From NCBI GenBank assembly GCA_963969495.1, contig OZ018333.1, positions 87,822,508 through 87,886,507 on the forward strand: a stretch of DNA of 64,000 nucleotides. The letters run 5' to 3'. The DNA is from Ceratothoa steindachneri. Its lineage: Eukaryota; Arthropoda; Malacostraca; Isopoda; Cymothoidae. How positions within the stretch are numbered: position 1 is the stretch's first letter; every line of letters begins with the position of its first letter. The notes under the pieces were generated by a model, which was not told the origin of the DNA, ran no database searches, and was given only the letters and a program-made list of their open reading frames with translations. Made by a program: the position numbers and the translations under genes. Positions 56,450 to 64,000 of this stretch are shown one piece after another.

Positions 56450-58297
56450 GAGATGAAATTGCGATCATCCAGTAACCTTAAGGTTAATCCACAAGTTAGT
56501 GGTATTTTATCATCGCCACCTCTATCCCTTAAGTATGACCCAAACGGGACTACTGGTATATATTCAAGATTTGAAAGCCCAGGAAAATGCACTGAAAACA
56601 ACTCCAAACCCTCTCAGTCGACACACACAAATTCACATACGCTGCATCATGCAAGAATGAAAAAGAAAATCTATAAATGCTGCTTCTGTCCTTATCAGAC
56701 TGCACAGAAGGGAGCTTTAAGCATACATTTAAGAACACACCCTCGCGAGAAGCCATTCAAATGTAGCATTTGCCTTTATCAAACTGCACGGAAAGATCAA
56801 CTTAAAAGCCATTCATATACTCACTCTGGCGAAAAACCTTTCAAATGCAGCCTTTGCTCTTATCAGGCCGCAACGAAAGGTCGGCTTAAAAACCATTCAT
56901 ATACACACACTGGCGACAAGCCTTTCCAATGCAGCCTTTGCCCTTATCAGTCCGCAACGAAATATCAGCTTAAAAAACATTCATATACGCACTCTGGTGA
57001 GAAGTCTTTCAAATGCGACCTTTGCCCTCATAAAGCTGCAGGAAAAGAGGAAATTAAGCGACATATGCGTACTCACACTGGCGAAAAGCCTTTCAAATGT
57101 AGTCTCTGCCCTTATCAAGCCGCAAGGAAACCTGGCATTAAGCTGCATATGCGTACTCACAATGGCGACAAGCCTTTTAAGTGCAGCCTTTGCCCTTATC
57201 AGGCCGCGACGAAAGGTCGGCTTAAAAACCATTCATATACACACAGTGGCGACAAGCCTTTTAAGTGCAGCCTTTGCCCTTATCAGGCCGCAACGAAAGG
57301 TCGGCTTAAAAACCATTCTTATACACACACTAGTGAGAAGCCTTTCAAATGCAGCCTTTGCACTTTTCAGGCTGCGAGAAAAAATGATATTAAGCTTCAT
57401 ATGCGCACTCACACTGGTGAAAAGCCTTTCAAATGCAGTCTTTGCCCTTATCAGGCCGCAATGAAACATCAGCTTAAAAGCCATTCATATACACACACTG
57501 GTGAGAAGTCTTTCAAATGCAGTCTTTGCCCTTATCAGGCCGCAACGAAATATCAGCTTATAAAACATTCATATACGCACACTGGTGAGAAGCCTTACAA
57601 ATGCGAACTTTGCCCTCATCAGGCTGCAGGAAAAAAGGAAATTAAGCGACATATGTGTACTCACACTGGCGAAAGGCCTTTCAAATGTAGTCTCTGCCCT
57701 TATCAAGCTGCAAGGAAACCAGGTATTAAGCTGCATATGCGTACTCACAATGGCGACAAGCCTTTTAAATGCAACCTTTGCCCTTATCAGGCCGCAACGA
57801 AGTGTCGGCTTAAAAACCATTCATATACACACACTGGTGAGAAGTCTTTCAAATGCAGTGTCTGCCCTTATCAGGCTTCAAGAAAGGATAATATTAAGCT
57901 CCATATGCGCACTCACACTGGCGAAAGGCCTTTCAAATGTGGCTTCTGCCCTTACCAAGCTGCAAGGAATTCTGACATTAAGCTGCATATGCGTACTCAC
58001 AATGATGACAAACCTTTCAAATGCATTCTTTGCACTTATCAGGCCGCAACCAAAGGTCAGCTTAAAAGCCATTCATATACGCACACTGGCGAGAAGCCTT
58101 TCAAATGTAGCCTCTGCCCTTATCAATGTGCAAGGAAACCTGATATTAAGGTGCATATGCGTACTCACACTGGCGAAAAGCCTTTCAAATGCGGCATTTG
58201 CCCTTATCAGGCCGCAACGAAAAGTCAGCTTAAAAAACATTCATATACGCACACTGGCCAGAAGCCTTTCCCCTTATCAAGATGCAAGAAAAGATAA
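56450..58297 (+). CDS. Zinc-finger gene, exon 4: 19 C2H2 fingers
   Basis: The exon follows acceptor CTTTTTCAG (AG 56448-56449) in phase 0 and runs 615 codons to TAA at 58295-58297. A linker of about 75 residues (Ser/Thr/Asn-rich) precedes 19 tandem 28-residue C2H2 fingers from about 56673, joined by TGEKPF/NGDKPF linkers, so the product is probably a nuclear DNA-binding regulator. Fingers have the C-x2-C-PYQAA-x-K form with the core aromatic two residues after the second Cys, a style seen in hunchback- and REST-like proteins rather than the usual KRAB type. Fingers 4-7 and 11-14 are near copies (a seven-finger duplication), and 7 and 8 are nearly identical. The last coded residues, PLSRCKKR, come from a frameshift: a 14-nt gap in the twentieth finger near 58268. 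The full protein would be about 739 residues. The target is unknown. Confidence 0.92.
   Translation, partial: EMKLRSSSNLKVNPQVSGILSSPPLSLKYDPNGTTGIYSRFESPGKCTENNSKPSQSTHTNSHTLHHARMKKKIYKCCFCPYQTAQKGALSIHLRTHPREKPFKCSICLYQTARKDQLKSHSYTHSGEKPFKCSLCSYQAATKGRLKNHSYTHTGDKPFQCSLCPYQSATKYQLKKHSYTHSGEKSFKCDLCPHKAAGKEEIKRHMRTHTGEKPFKCSLCPYQAARKPGIKLHMRTHNGDKPFKCSLCPYQAATKGRLKNHSYTHSGDKPFKCSLCPYQAATKGRLKNHSYTHTSEKPFKCSLCTFQAARKNDIKLHMRTHTGEKPFKCSLCPYQAAMKHQLKSHSYTHTGEKSFKCSLCPYQAATKYQLIKHSYTHTGEKPYKCELCPHQAAGKKEIKRHMCTHTGERPFKCSLCPYQAARKPGIKLHMRTHNGDKPFKCNLCPYQAATKCRLKNHSYTHTGEKSFKCSVCPYQASRKDNIKLHMRTHTGERPFKCGFCPYQAARNSDIKLHMRTHNDDKPFKCILCTYQAATKGQLKSHSYTHTGEKPFKCSLCPYQCARKPDIKVHMRTHTGEKPFKCGICPYQAATKSQLKKHSYTHTGQKPFPLSRCKKR
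56673..58260 (+). repeat. 84-bp tandem repeat encoding zinc fingers
   Basis: Nineteen consecutive 84-bp units encode the C2H2 fingers. Units covering 57175-57342 are nearly identical neighbours (a recent single-unit duplication), and a seven-unit block (about 588 bp) recurs. Such arrays readily change unit number by unequal exchange. Confidence 0.9.
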
Positions 58298-58612
58298 TAT
58301 TAAGCTGCATATGCGCACTCACACTAGCGAAAGCCTTTCAAATGCAGCTTTGCCCTTATCAGACCGCAACGAAATGTCAACTTAAAAAAACATTCATATA
58401 CGCACACTGGCGAGAAGCCATTCAAATGCGACATTTGCCCTTATCAGGCTGCATCAAAATATGACATTAAAAAACCTTCCATTTCTCACATAGGGGAGAA
58501 AACTTTCAAATGCAGTTTTGTCTGTATCAAGCTTCGAGGAAAGGTCAACTTAACAGCCATTCACGTACTCAGACAAGCGAGTATACTCCCAACTGCAGAT
58601 TTACCCTTATCT
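58263..58612 (+). pseudogene. Fossil zinc fingers downstream of the frameshift
   Basis: In other frames the array continues: a PYQDARKDNIKLHMRTHTSE stretch (about 58272-58330), then pieces of a CPYQTATKCQLK finger, an EKPFKCDICPYQAASKYDIK finger (about 58412-58470) and a last, more eroded finger (EKTFKC, then LRGKVNLTAIH-like) ending near 58612. Single-base losses separate the pieces. This is the former C-terminal end of the finger protein, now untranslated. Confidence 0.8.
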
Positions 58613-58614
58613 GG

Positions 58615-59130
58615 TGAATGAAATCCTGGCTATTACGGCTGCGGATCGTCTCTCATTATGCGTTGCTAAGAACTTGGTCCTGGCGCTCCGTATAAATTGC
58701 TCCGGATTCCGGGCTAACTTGGAATAACTGCGGAAACTCTTATCGTCCCGTTAGCTTTCTTTTGCAGGAGACCATGCCAAGCGCCTTACCCCTGCCCACC
58801 CTCATAGGGTACAAGGTTTTTGCAACCCGGCCACCACGCGAAGAAAGATGCGCCATTTAGACCCGGCAAGATATCTCTAATCTTCTATTTCCGATAAATA
58901 CCTCCATGGAAGCTGTTGCAGTGCAGTTACACCACACCTTGATCAGAGGAATGATGTATTTTCTGCGAACATTCACCCCGTCAGTCGACTTCACCGCGGG
59001 GAACTTCCGCTGCGTTGTGGCGTGGTTGCCGATGCCATATATTATACTTGGGGCTTTGAATGGTAGCCACCTTCCTTGGAAAGACTACTCGATTCAGAAG
59101 GACCTATTCGGGTCTCGGCTTTCCTATCCT
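58615..59130 (+). mobile_element. LINE-A fragment A11 with ORF1-ORF2 internal deletion
   Basis: It starts in ORF1 just after the knuckles (NEILAITAADRLSLC, about 58619) and at about 58700 jumps to the ORF2 endonuclease start (CSGFRANLE, FLQETMP about 58765). It continues to GALNGSHLPWKDYS (about 59050) and ends near 59100-59130 with no 3' end. Both ends and the middle are missing. Confidence 0.75.
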
Positions 59131-60211
59131 TAGAGTCGCTACTAACCCATAGGAATTTGTTTACCTTTGTCAATTTTACTTGTCCTTTTGATAACCTCTC
59201 ATCGCTTTTTCCTTATTTTACTTAGTATTTTTACAGAATAAATAGTGATGGATAGAGAAAAAAGGACTTTTAATTATCCTTGGCACCTAAGGGACCCCCC
59301 CCTCCCCATGTGGAGGAAGGAGATGAAGCGCTCTGTAAGGTTGCTACGACCGAAAACAACCATCAACGATTAGCGAGGGGGGAGGGCTCTTGAAGTGCGC
59401 GGGTGCGGGAAGTCAAACTTGGGGGTTGGGGCCTGGGTGGGAACAGTATTTAGTATTCAGGGATTGCTTAAGATCCTCTTGCGCAGCCAAGGGGAAGGGG
59501 CTGGATGTACCTGTGGGGGGTTCTTGAAAACGTATCGGGAAGGTAGGGGAACATCCGCTTTCATCTTTCCTGAGAAGGAGAGACGACAAACCTTCATATT
59601 GGCCGCTGAGATGCGAACGGGGTCAATGGCAGGAATGGGCAGGTGTGTCATTACCAAACAATCTCGCGCTGTGAAACCAAAGGGGAAGGCTAAAGAACAG
59701 AAATTAAGGAGAGAAAAGATTATTATTTCTAACCATGGAAGATTTTCACCCCTGAAATGATAAGGTGTGAAACATCATTGAGAAGCCAGTTTAGAGCCGC
59801 CACCCACGTTGGTAACCAGGCTGGATTTTATAGAGGCAACCACAACCACCATCTACCAGGGAGCTCAAATGGGGACATTTGAGGTGTTTTTTTACAATAT
59901 TTTAATTTATATTCAATATATTCGTGGCATTTATAATTAGGGTGGGAATTGATGAATTTTTCCGCAAAATTAGAATCAACTCCAGAATAATCGTCCAACT
60001 CAAGATAGATCAATCCCGGAAGGTAATTTGAAAGTCGCTAATAAGAGATTACTCTAAGTCTAGAAGATAAAGCTTAAGTACGCGTATGCCATCACATCGT
60101 CTCAGTAAGCGACGAAATCCCTCAACTGAAAGATGGTTGCGACATGATAGCCCCAAAGCCTACAGATTTGGGTACTTGTGTGATATGGCATCGATAATCG
60201 GGTATTTTAAA
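59131..60211. other. Unassigned DNA downstream of the zinc-finger gene
   Basis: No gene is recognised. An AATAAA at about 59237-59242 could be the zinc-finger gene's poly-A signal, but nothing else supports it. The open frame 59395-59760 (+) is Gly/Lys/Arg-rich without a recognisable domain. Confidence 0.35.
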
Positions 60212-60626
60212 TTCATTAATGACTTCCAGCCGTCGCCGCATTGGGGTAGGTCCATGGGAACAGTCGCAATGCATCAGCACGTAATTTTGTTCCTCTCGAC
60301 CGTCTCCCAAATTCTTTGCAAAGCCGCCCGGAGGGCAGCCTATATTCCTGCCATGTAATCGGTGTGAGGAAGAGCGAAATGCTGCTCTGGTCGCCCAGTC
60401 CTCACGGACTCTTTGGCGTTCATTAATGACTTCCAGCTGTCGCCGCATTGGGGGTAGGTCCATGGGAACAGTCGCAATGCATCAGCACGTAATTTTGTTC
60501 CTCTCGACCGTCTCCCAAATTCTTTACAAAGCCGCCCGGAGGGCAGCCTATATTCCTGCCATGTAATCGGTGTGAGGAAGAGCGAAATTCTGCTCTGGTC
60601 GCCCAGTCCTCACGGACTCTTTGGCG
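60212..60626. repeat. 207-bp tandem duplication within A12
   Basis: Units 60212-60418 and 60419-60626 both start TTCATTAATGACTTCCAGC and differ at only a handful of bases, including one extra G in a G-run. The near identity implies a recent duplication. Confidence 0.92.
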
Positions 60627-61470
60627 CCTTCATTCCTTGATATTCCCACATATCCAGGAACCCAGTAGAAGATAATCTCGCCTTCCGCCCGGTTCGCTAA
60701 AACCGTGGCGTCAGATATCGCGAACCAGGAGATGCAGCGAGTCCAATGCCTCGAGAACACACTGGTGCTTTGTGAGTCGCTATAAATCCCAATCCGTTCT
60801 CCGAACTGGGCACTAGCGTTATCTCCCGTAACGAGTGATGTATTGCAACCATCTCGGCCGTGAAGACAGACGCAGCGCCTGGCAGACCCCCGATGACATC
60901 GAACAGAGTGGATACCTCGTGGAAACCGACCCCCTCCTGGGAGTTGGAGCCATCCATATACTTTAGTACGGTTCCAGCGTGACACGAAGTGTGCTCCAAA
61001 AGGTCAAACCCAGCACTACAGGCGTTGTAGAGGCTTTGGGAGCAAATCCAAAGGCCCCGAGAGCTATACTGAGCCCTCGAATGAGTTTCCTAGCCTTTGG
61101 GTATAGGGTATGACTGGGGTGTCTCGGTGGCATATGCAACGTCTAGATGAGCTGCGGATTCATTGAGAGCTGTTGGTGACTGAGGGACGCGCTGAGCTCG
61201 CGCGTACAGTCGAATAATACACTGTGCATGGCATAGAGCGAGTAGCATCGACAAATAGGCTCTTAATATGGGATGTGCGGAAGTCACCGGTCACCAGGCG
61301 AAGGCTGGTGTGGTGGATCGAGTCACCTTCCGCAATCCGTATACCCCGAGAGGATGGGCACGGGGCACGCCCCCATCATGGTCTCCTGAAAAAAGTTAGC
61401 CTAAAACGGGAGGATACGAGCCTCTGCAGCTCCCAGTTGGCCCCAAGTCCCGGGTTTTGTTGGTGAAAAT
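60212..61470 (-). mobile_element. LINE-A fragment A12, inverted
   Basis: This is the only LINE-A copy on the minus strand. From 61470 down it reads the ORF2 endonuclease start (NWELQRLVSS, FFQETMMGACPVPILSGY, to about 61320), then jumps to the end of RT (RLATGDFRTSHI-like, about 61300) and continues through RNase H (an EGVGFHEVSTLFDV stretch, AEMVAIHHS, IYSDSQS, FYWVPGYVGISRNEGAKES, 60950-60640). It then enters the region before the C-terminal zinc, where a 207-bp stretch is duplicated. Like A1 it lacks the ADE segment of RNase H. Confidence 0.85.
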
Positions 61471-61725
61471 GCGGGTTCCAGGAGGAAAATGCGTGGTTTT
61501 TACAATTTATTAATTTCATTTATTTTTTTGTATGTATTGATTCTTTACCTTTTTTATTTGAACCTATTAATATTATGATATCTTCAGTTTCATTTGTATT
61601 TCCGCTAGCTAATTATAATCCTTGGAAAATGAAATATAAAAATAAGATGAGGAAAACAGGCTGATTGGTATACATGTTGAAACTTGTTACATTGAGAGTA
61701 TATAAGTGCTGCATCGAGAGAAGAG
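61471..61725. other. Unassigned
   Basis: AT-rich DNA between A12 and the hAT-like remnant. It may contain the left end of that remnant; no terminal repeat was identified. Confidence 0.35.
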
Positions 61726-62645
61726 CATTTAGTTTACTTTGTGGTACTGTAAGATCAAGCTAATTCTATAGCACATTGAGTCCGTCATGACAAGGAAAAG
61801 AAGATACAAAGGAACTGCATAGAAGGAATTTGAGGAAACAACAGATGATAAATAAAAAAACAAACAAAAGGGTGCATATTTTGATCAGGAAATCAGTTAA
61901 TTCAGACTTAGAGAACACCTGACACGGTGTACTGAATATGGTAAAAATGTGCACTCAAAGACAGACCCTGATGATTGGCCAACTGAAATAATTAATCTAG
62001 CAGAAACATCTACAGTTGGTCCAACTTCATCACCTTTCAAAAGAAGTGCAAGCTCAATGTCAAATACTTCTACAAAATCAACTGACAGTCACATGAAGTG
62101 TCTTCTTGCCCTATGGTTCAAAGTATTGACAAATTTTTCACAAAACAACAAAAGCAGAGAAGCAACTTCTACATCTACAGTTTGATAGAATATTTTATGC
62201 AAACAATATTCCTTTCAATGTGGTTGATGATGATCATATGAAAAAACTGATAACAATGCTTAGGAGGTTCATACAACCCCTCTAACAGACGTGATCTTGG
62301 TAGAGATTTGCTCGACGAGGTGAATAAGGAGTGTGAGAAGGCATTAGCGACTGAATTATAAGGAAAGAATGTGACGCTTATCTAAGATGGTTGGTCAAAT
62401 GTACATAATCAACTGATCATTGCAACATGTCTCCACCCTCTATTAATGCTCTCTTCATACGCTCAGTGGACACAGGTTCCGAAAAGAAGACCGCTGAGTA
62501 TTGCAGTGTCAATGCTGAATAAGAGATTGATTTTTGCGAGGAAACCTATAAATGGAAGGCGAGATAATAAACTGTATTTTCATGTTGAATTACTTACTAT
62601 TAACCAACACTTCCTTGTAGAATTATTTAAAAGAGTGTGACCGTG
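61726..62645 (+). pseudogene. hAT-like transposase remnant
   Basis: After frame correction the + strand shows segments typical of a hAT-type transposase: a Ser/Thr-rich linker (61949-62183), then a NRRDLGRDLLDEVNKE block (about 62285-62335), a VTLI-DGWSNVHNQLIIATC block (about 62371-62430) holding the first catalytic-type Asp, and a broken 'VDTGSEKKTAEYC'-like stretch (about 62465-62515). Stops and frameshifts throughout make it inactive. It is unrelated in detail to the hAT at 50565. Confidence 0.6.
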
Positions 62646-63388
62646 AGGCTGAATTTTCACCAAATGCATCGTGTCGCTCGAGTCGTGTCAACTCAACAGG
62701 TGTCAAGTTAGAGCCCTGCCAAGTTACAAGGTATCATGCTGTCGCAGAGCGTGGATAGTATCTGTTTAGATTAGCAGAAAACAACACGGTGTGCAATGGT
62801 AGCAAATAAATTATATATTTCATAACAATTTTTATTTTTTTAAATGTTACATAAAGTGATATTCATTAAGGTTTGATAATAATTATTGAATGACACTGTG
62901 ATAGAACGAGTTGAAGCTGCGTTAATTTCAACTCCTATCCCATATTATTTAAAACCACGATGCTGCCCACGTGCATCTTCGATTCGAAGCTTGGAGTCTT
63001 ATCACAGCTACCGGATGTCAATGTTTAAACAAGGAGGTTATCGTCCCCCCGTTCGCCCCCATGCGCCGACCTCGCCAGATTGAGTTAGGCTTATGGGCAG
63101 ATAAGGCATTGTTCTCCGGCCCGGCTGTGCATTACCTCGAAGCTCCCACTCTATTGTCCCCCCACGCCAAGGAGATGTCCTGGATATTTATTTGGAAACT
63201 TTACCACTAAGATCAGATTGGAGATCCAGATTTTCGTCGCGAAACATCACCACGACCCTCTCTCCCTTTGTGCGCCAAGGGACCTCGACCTCGAGATTCA
63301 CCATCACTTGTCCAGAAGGAGGACAATATTCCTTGAGTGTCAAAGGTTCGAGCCTTCCGTGACGCCAAGTCCCCAAGGCTTCCCCCTT
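62646..63388. other. Unassigned
   Basis: No protein similarity is recognised. The stretch from about 62940 becomes GC-richer and leads into the minisatellite; it may belong to the same unidentified repeat. Confidence 0.35.
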
Positions 63389-63775
63389 GTTGTTCAGAGG
63401 AGAACAGCCATTGTTCTTTTGAGGCCTTCGCCAAGAAACGGTTCTCACCCTTCCCCCCCCCCCCCCCCTGTTGTTCAGAGGAGAACAGCATTAGAACAGC
63501 CATTGTTCGTTTTGAGCCCTTCGCCAAGAAACGGTTCTCACCCCCCCTGTTGTTCAGAGGAGAACAGCATTAGAACAGCCATTGTTCGTTTTGAGCCCTT
63601 CGCCAAGAAACGGTTCTCACCCCCCCCCCCCCTTGTTGTTCAGAGGAGAACAGCATTAGAACAGCCATTGTTCTTGAGCCCGTAGACAAGAGACGGTTCT
63701 CATCCCCCCCTTTGTTCAGAAGAGAACAACCTAGAACAGCCATTGTTCTTCAAGCCGTTCGTCGAGAAACGGTTC
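63389..63775. repeat. Minisatellite, about five units of ~80 bp with poly-C spacers
   Basis: Each unit reads GTTGTTCAGAGGAGAACAGC, then ATTAGAACAGCCATTGTTC, then a GCCAAGAAACGGTTCTC stretch, and ends in a C-run of 6 to about 16. Units start near 63390, 63470, 63549, 63632 and 63713. Units 2 and 3 are almost identical, while 1, 4 and 5 are more diverged. The open frames across it are translations of the repeat, not genes. Confidence 0.9.
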
Positions 63776-64000
63776 TCCTTCCCAAGACGCCACGTCAGGA
63801 TCCTTTTATCCCCCCCCTTCGGCTGGAACTCGCCAGCGGACCGAATATTCCTTCAAGTCGCCTTCCACTGCACCACTAGTGTAAAAGTTACGTAAGCCAA
63901 ACGTCACCTTTGAGTATTGATCCCTTTTGTAAATTCTATCCTGTTCTTTAAATGGTTTATCGAACCATCCCATCTCTTTAACTCTATATTTGTTTTACCT
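63776..64000. other. Unassigned end of window
   Basis: GC-moderate DNA without a recognisable gene. It may be the rest of the repeat that carries the minisatellite. Confidence 0.4.

Noticed and set aside
56981..58072. Antisense and out-of-frame open frames with RAKAAFERL-like peptides
   Set aside because: They are shadows of the 84-bp finger repeat in other frames.
63218..63685. 155-codon open frame with repeated NGSHP/CCSEEN peptides
   Set aside because: It is the minisatellite read as protein; the frame has no start context, domain or partner exons.
63389..63775. CRISPR-like array
   Set aside because: Units are ~80 bp with homopolymer C spacers, not short repeats with unique spacers, in animal DNA.

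Overview
The window is animal nuclear DNA, most likely from an arthropod. It carries one spliced C2H2 zinc-finger gene whose introns are packed with transposable elements. Support for a eukaryote comes from intron/exon structure with GT-AG sites, CR1-, L2- and I-type LINEs, mariner/Tc1, hAT, piggyBac-like and pogo-like elements, and tRNA-derived SINE heads. The arthropod assignment is inference from element types and finger style. I see no prokaryotic genes, CRISPR array or rRNA.

Host gene. Four exons on the + strand, all joined in phase 0 (15774-15858, 16008-16157, 46624-46782, 56450-58297), encode a protein of about 739 residues: a lysine/glutamate-rich N-terminus followed by 19 zinc fingers. 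Intron 2 is about 30.5 kb and intron 3 about 9.7 kb. A short deletion appears to have cut the finger array; fossil fingers continue out of frame to about 58610.

Main repeat. A non-LTR retrotransposon, here 'LINE-A' (I-superfamily-like: CCHC ORF1, then EN-RT-RNase H ORF2), is present as about ten copies: A1 (1-3497), A2 (3498-3997), A3 (about 6125-9065), A-i (16461-19471 plus 44094-45995), A-ii (19472-19615 plus 36728-44081), A-full (29208-36072), A9 (about 48570-50556 plus 53208-55122), and fragments at 48010, 58615 and 60212 (the last inverted).

Intron 2 holds a nest of insertions. A-i is split by A-ii, which is split by a second I-like LINE ('LINE-B', 19616-36712). LINE-B is split by an L2-like LINE (about 25391-29110, itself holding a CR1 fragment) and by A-full. 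Target-site duplications support three of the joins: 15 bp for A-full in B, 15 bp for B in A-ii, and 12 bp with one mismatch for A-ii in A-i. A 59-bp tail-only LINE insertion with a 7-bp duplication lies within A-i, and another CR1 fragment lies within A-ii.

Flanks. Before the gene (1-15773): LINE-A copies, a 5'-truncated mariner, a decayed Tc1-like element, a minus-strand LINE RT fragment, a pogo/Tigger-like MITE and AT-rich unassigned DNA. Intron 3: a CR1-like RT fragment, a Tc1-like remnant, A9 carrying a hAT element with terminal inverted repeats and an 8-bp duplication, and a TTAA-flanked piggyBac-like MITE. After the gene: LINE-A fragments, a 207-bp tandem duplication, a decayed hAT-like transposase and an ~80-bp minisatellite rich in GAACA/TGTTC dyads. 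Every transposon gene seen has disabling changes; the zinc-finger gene is the only plausible working host gene.
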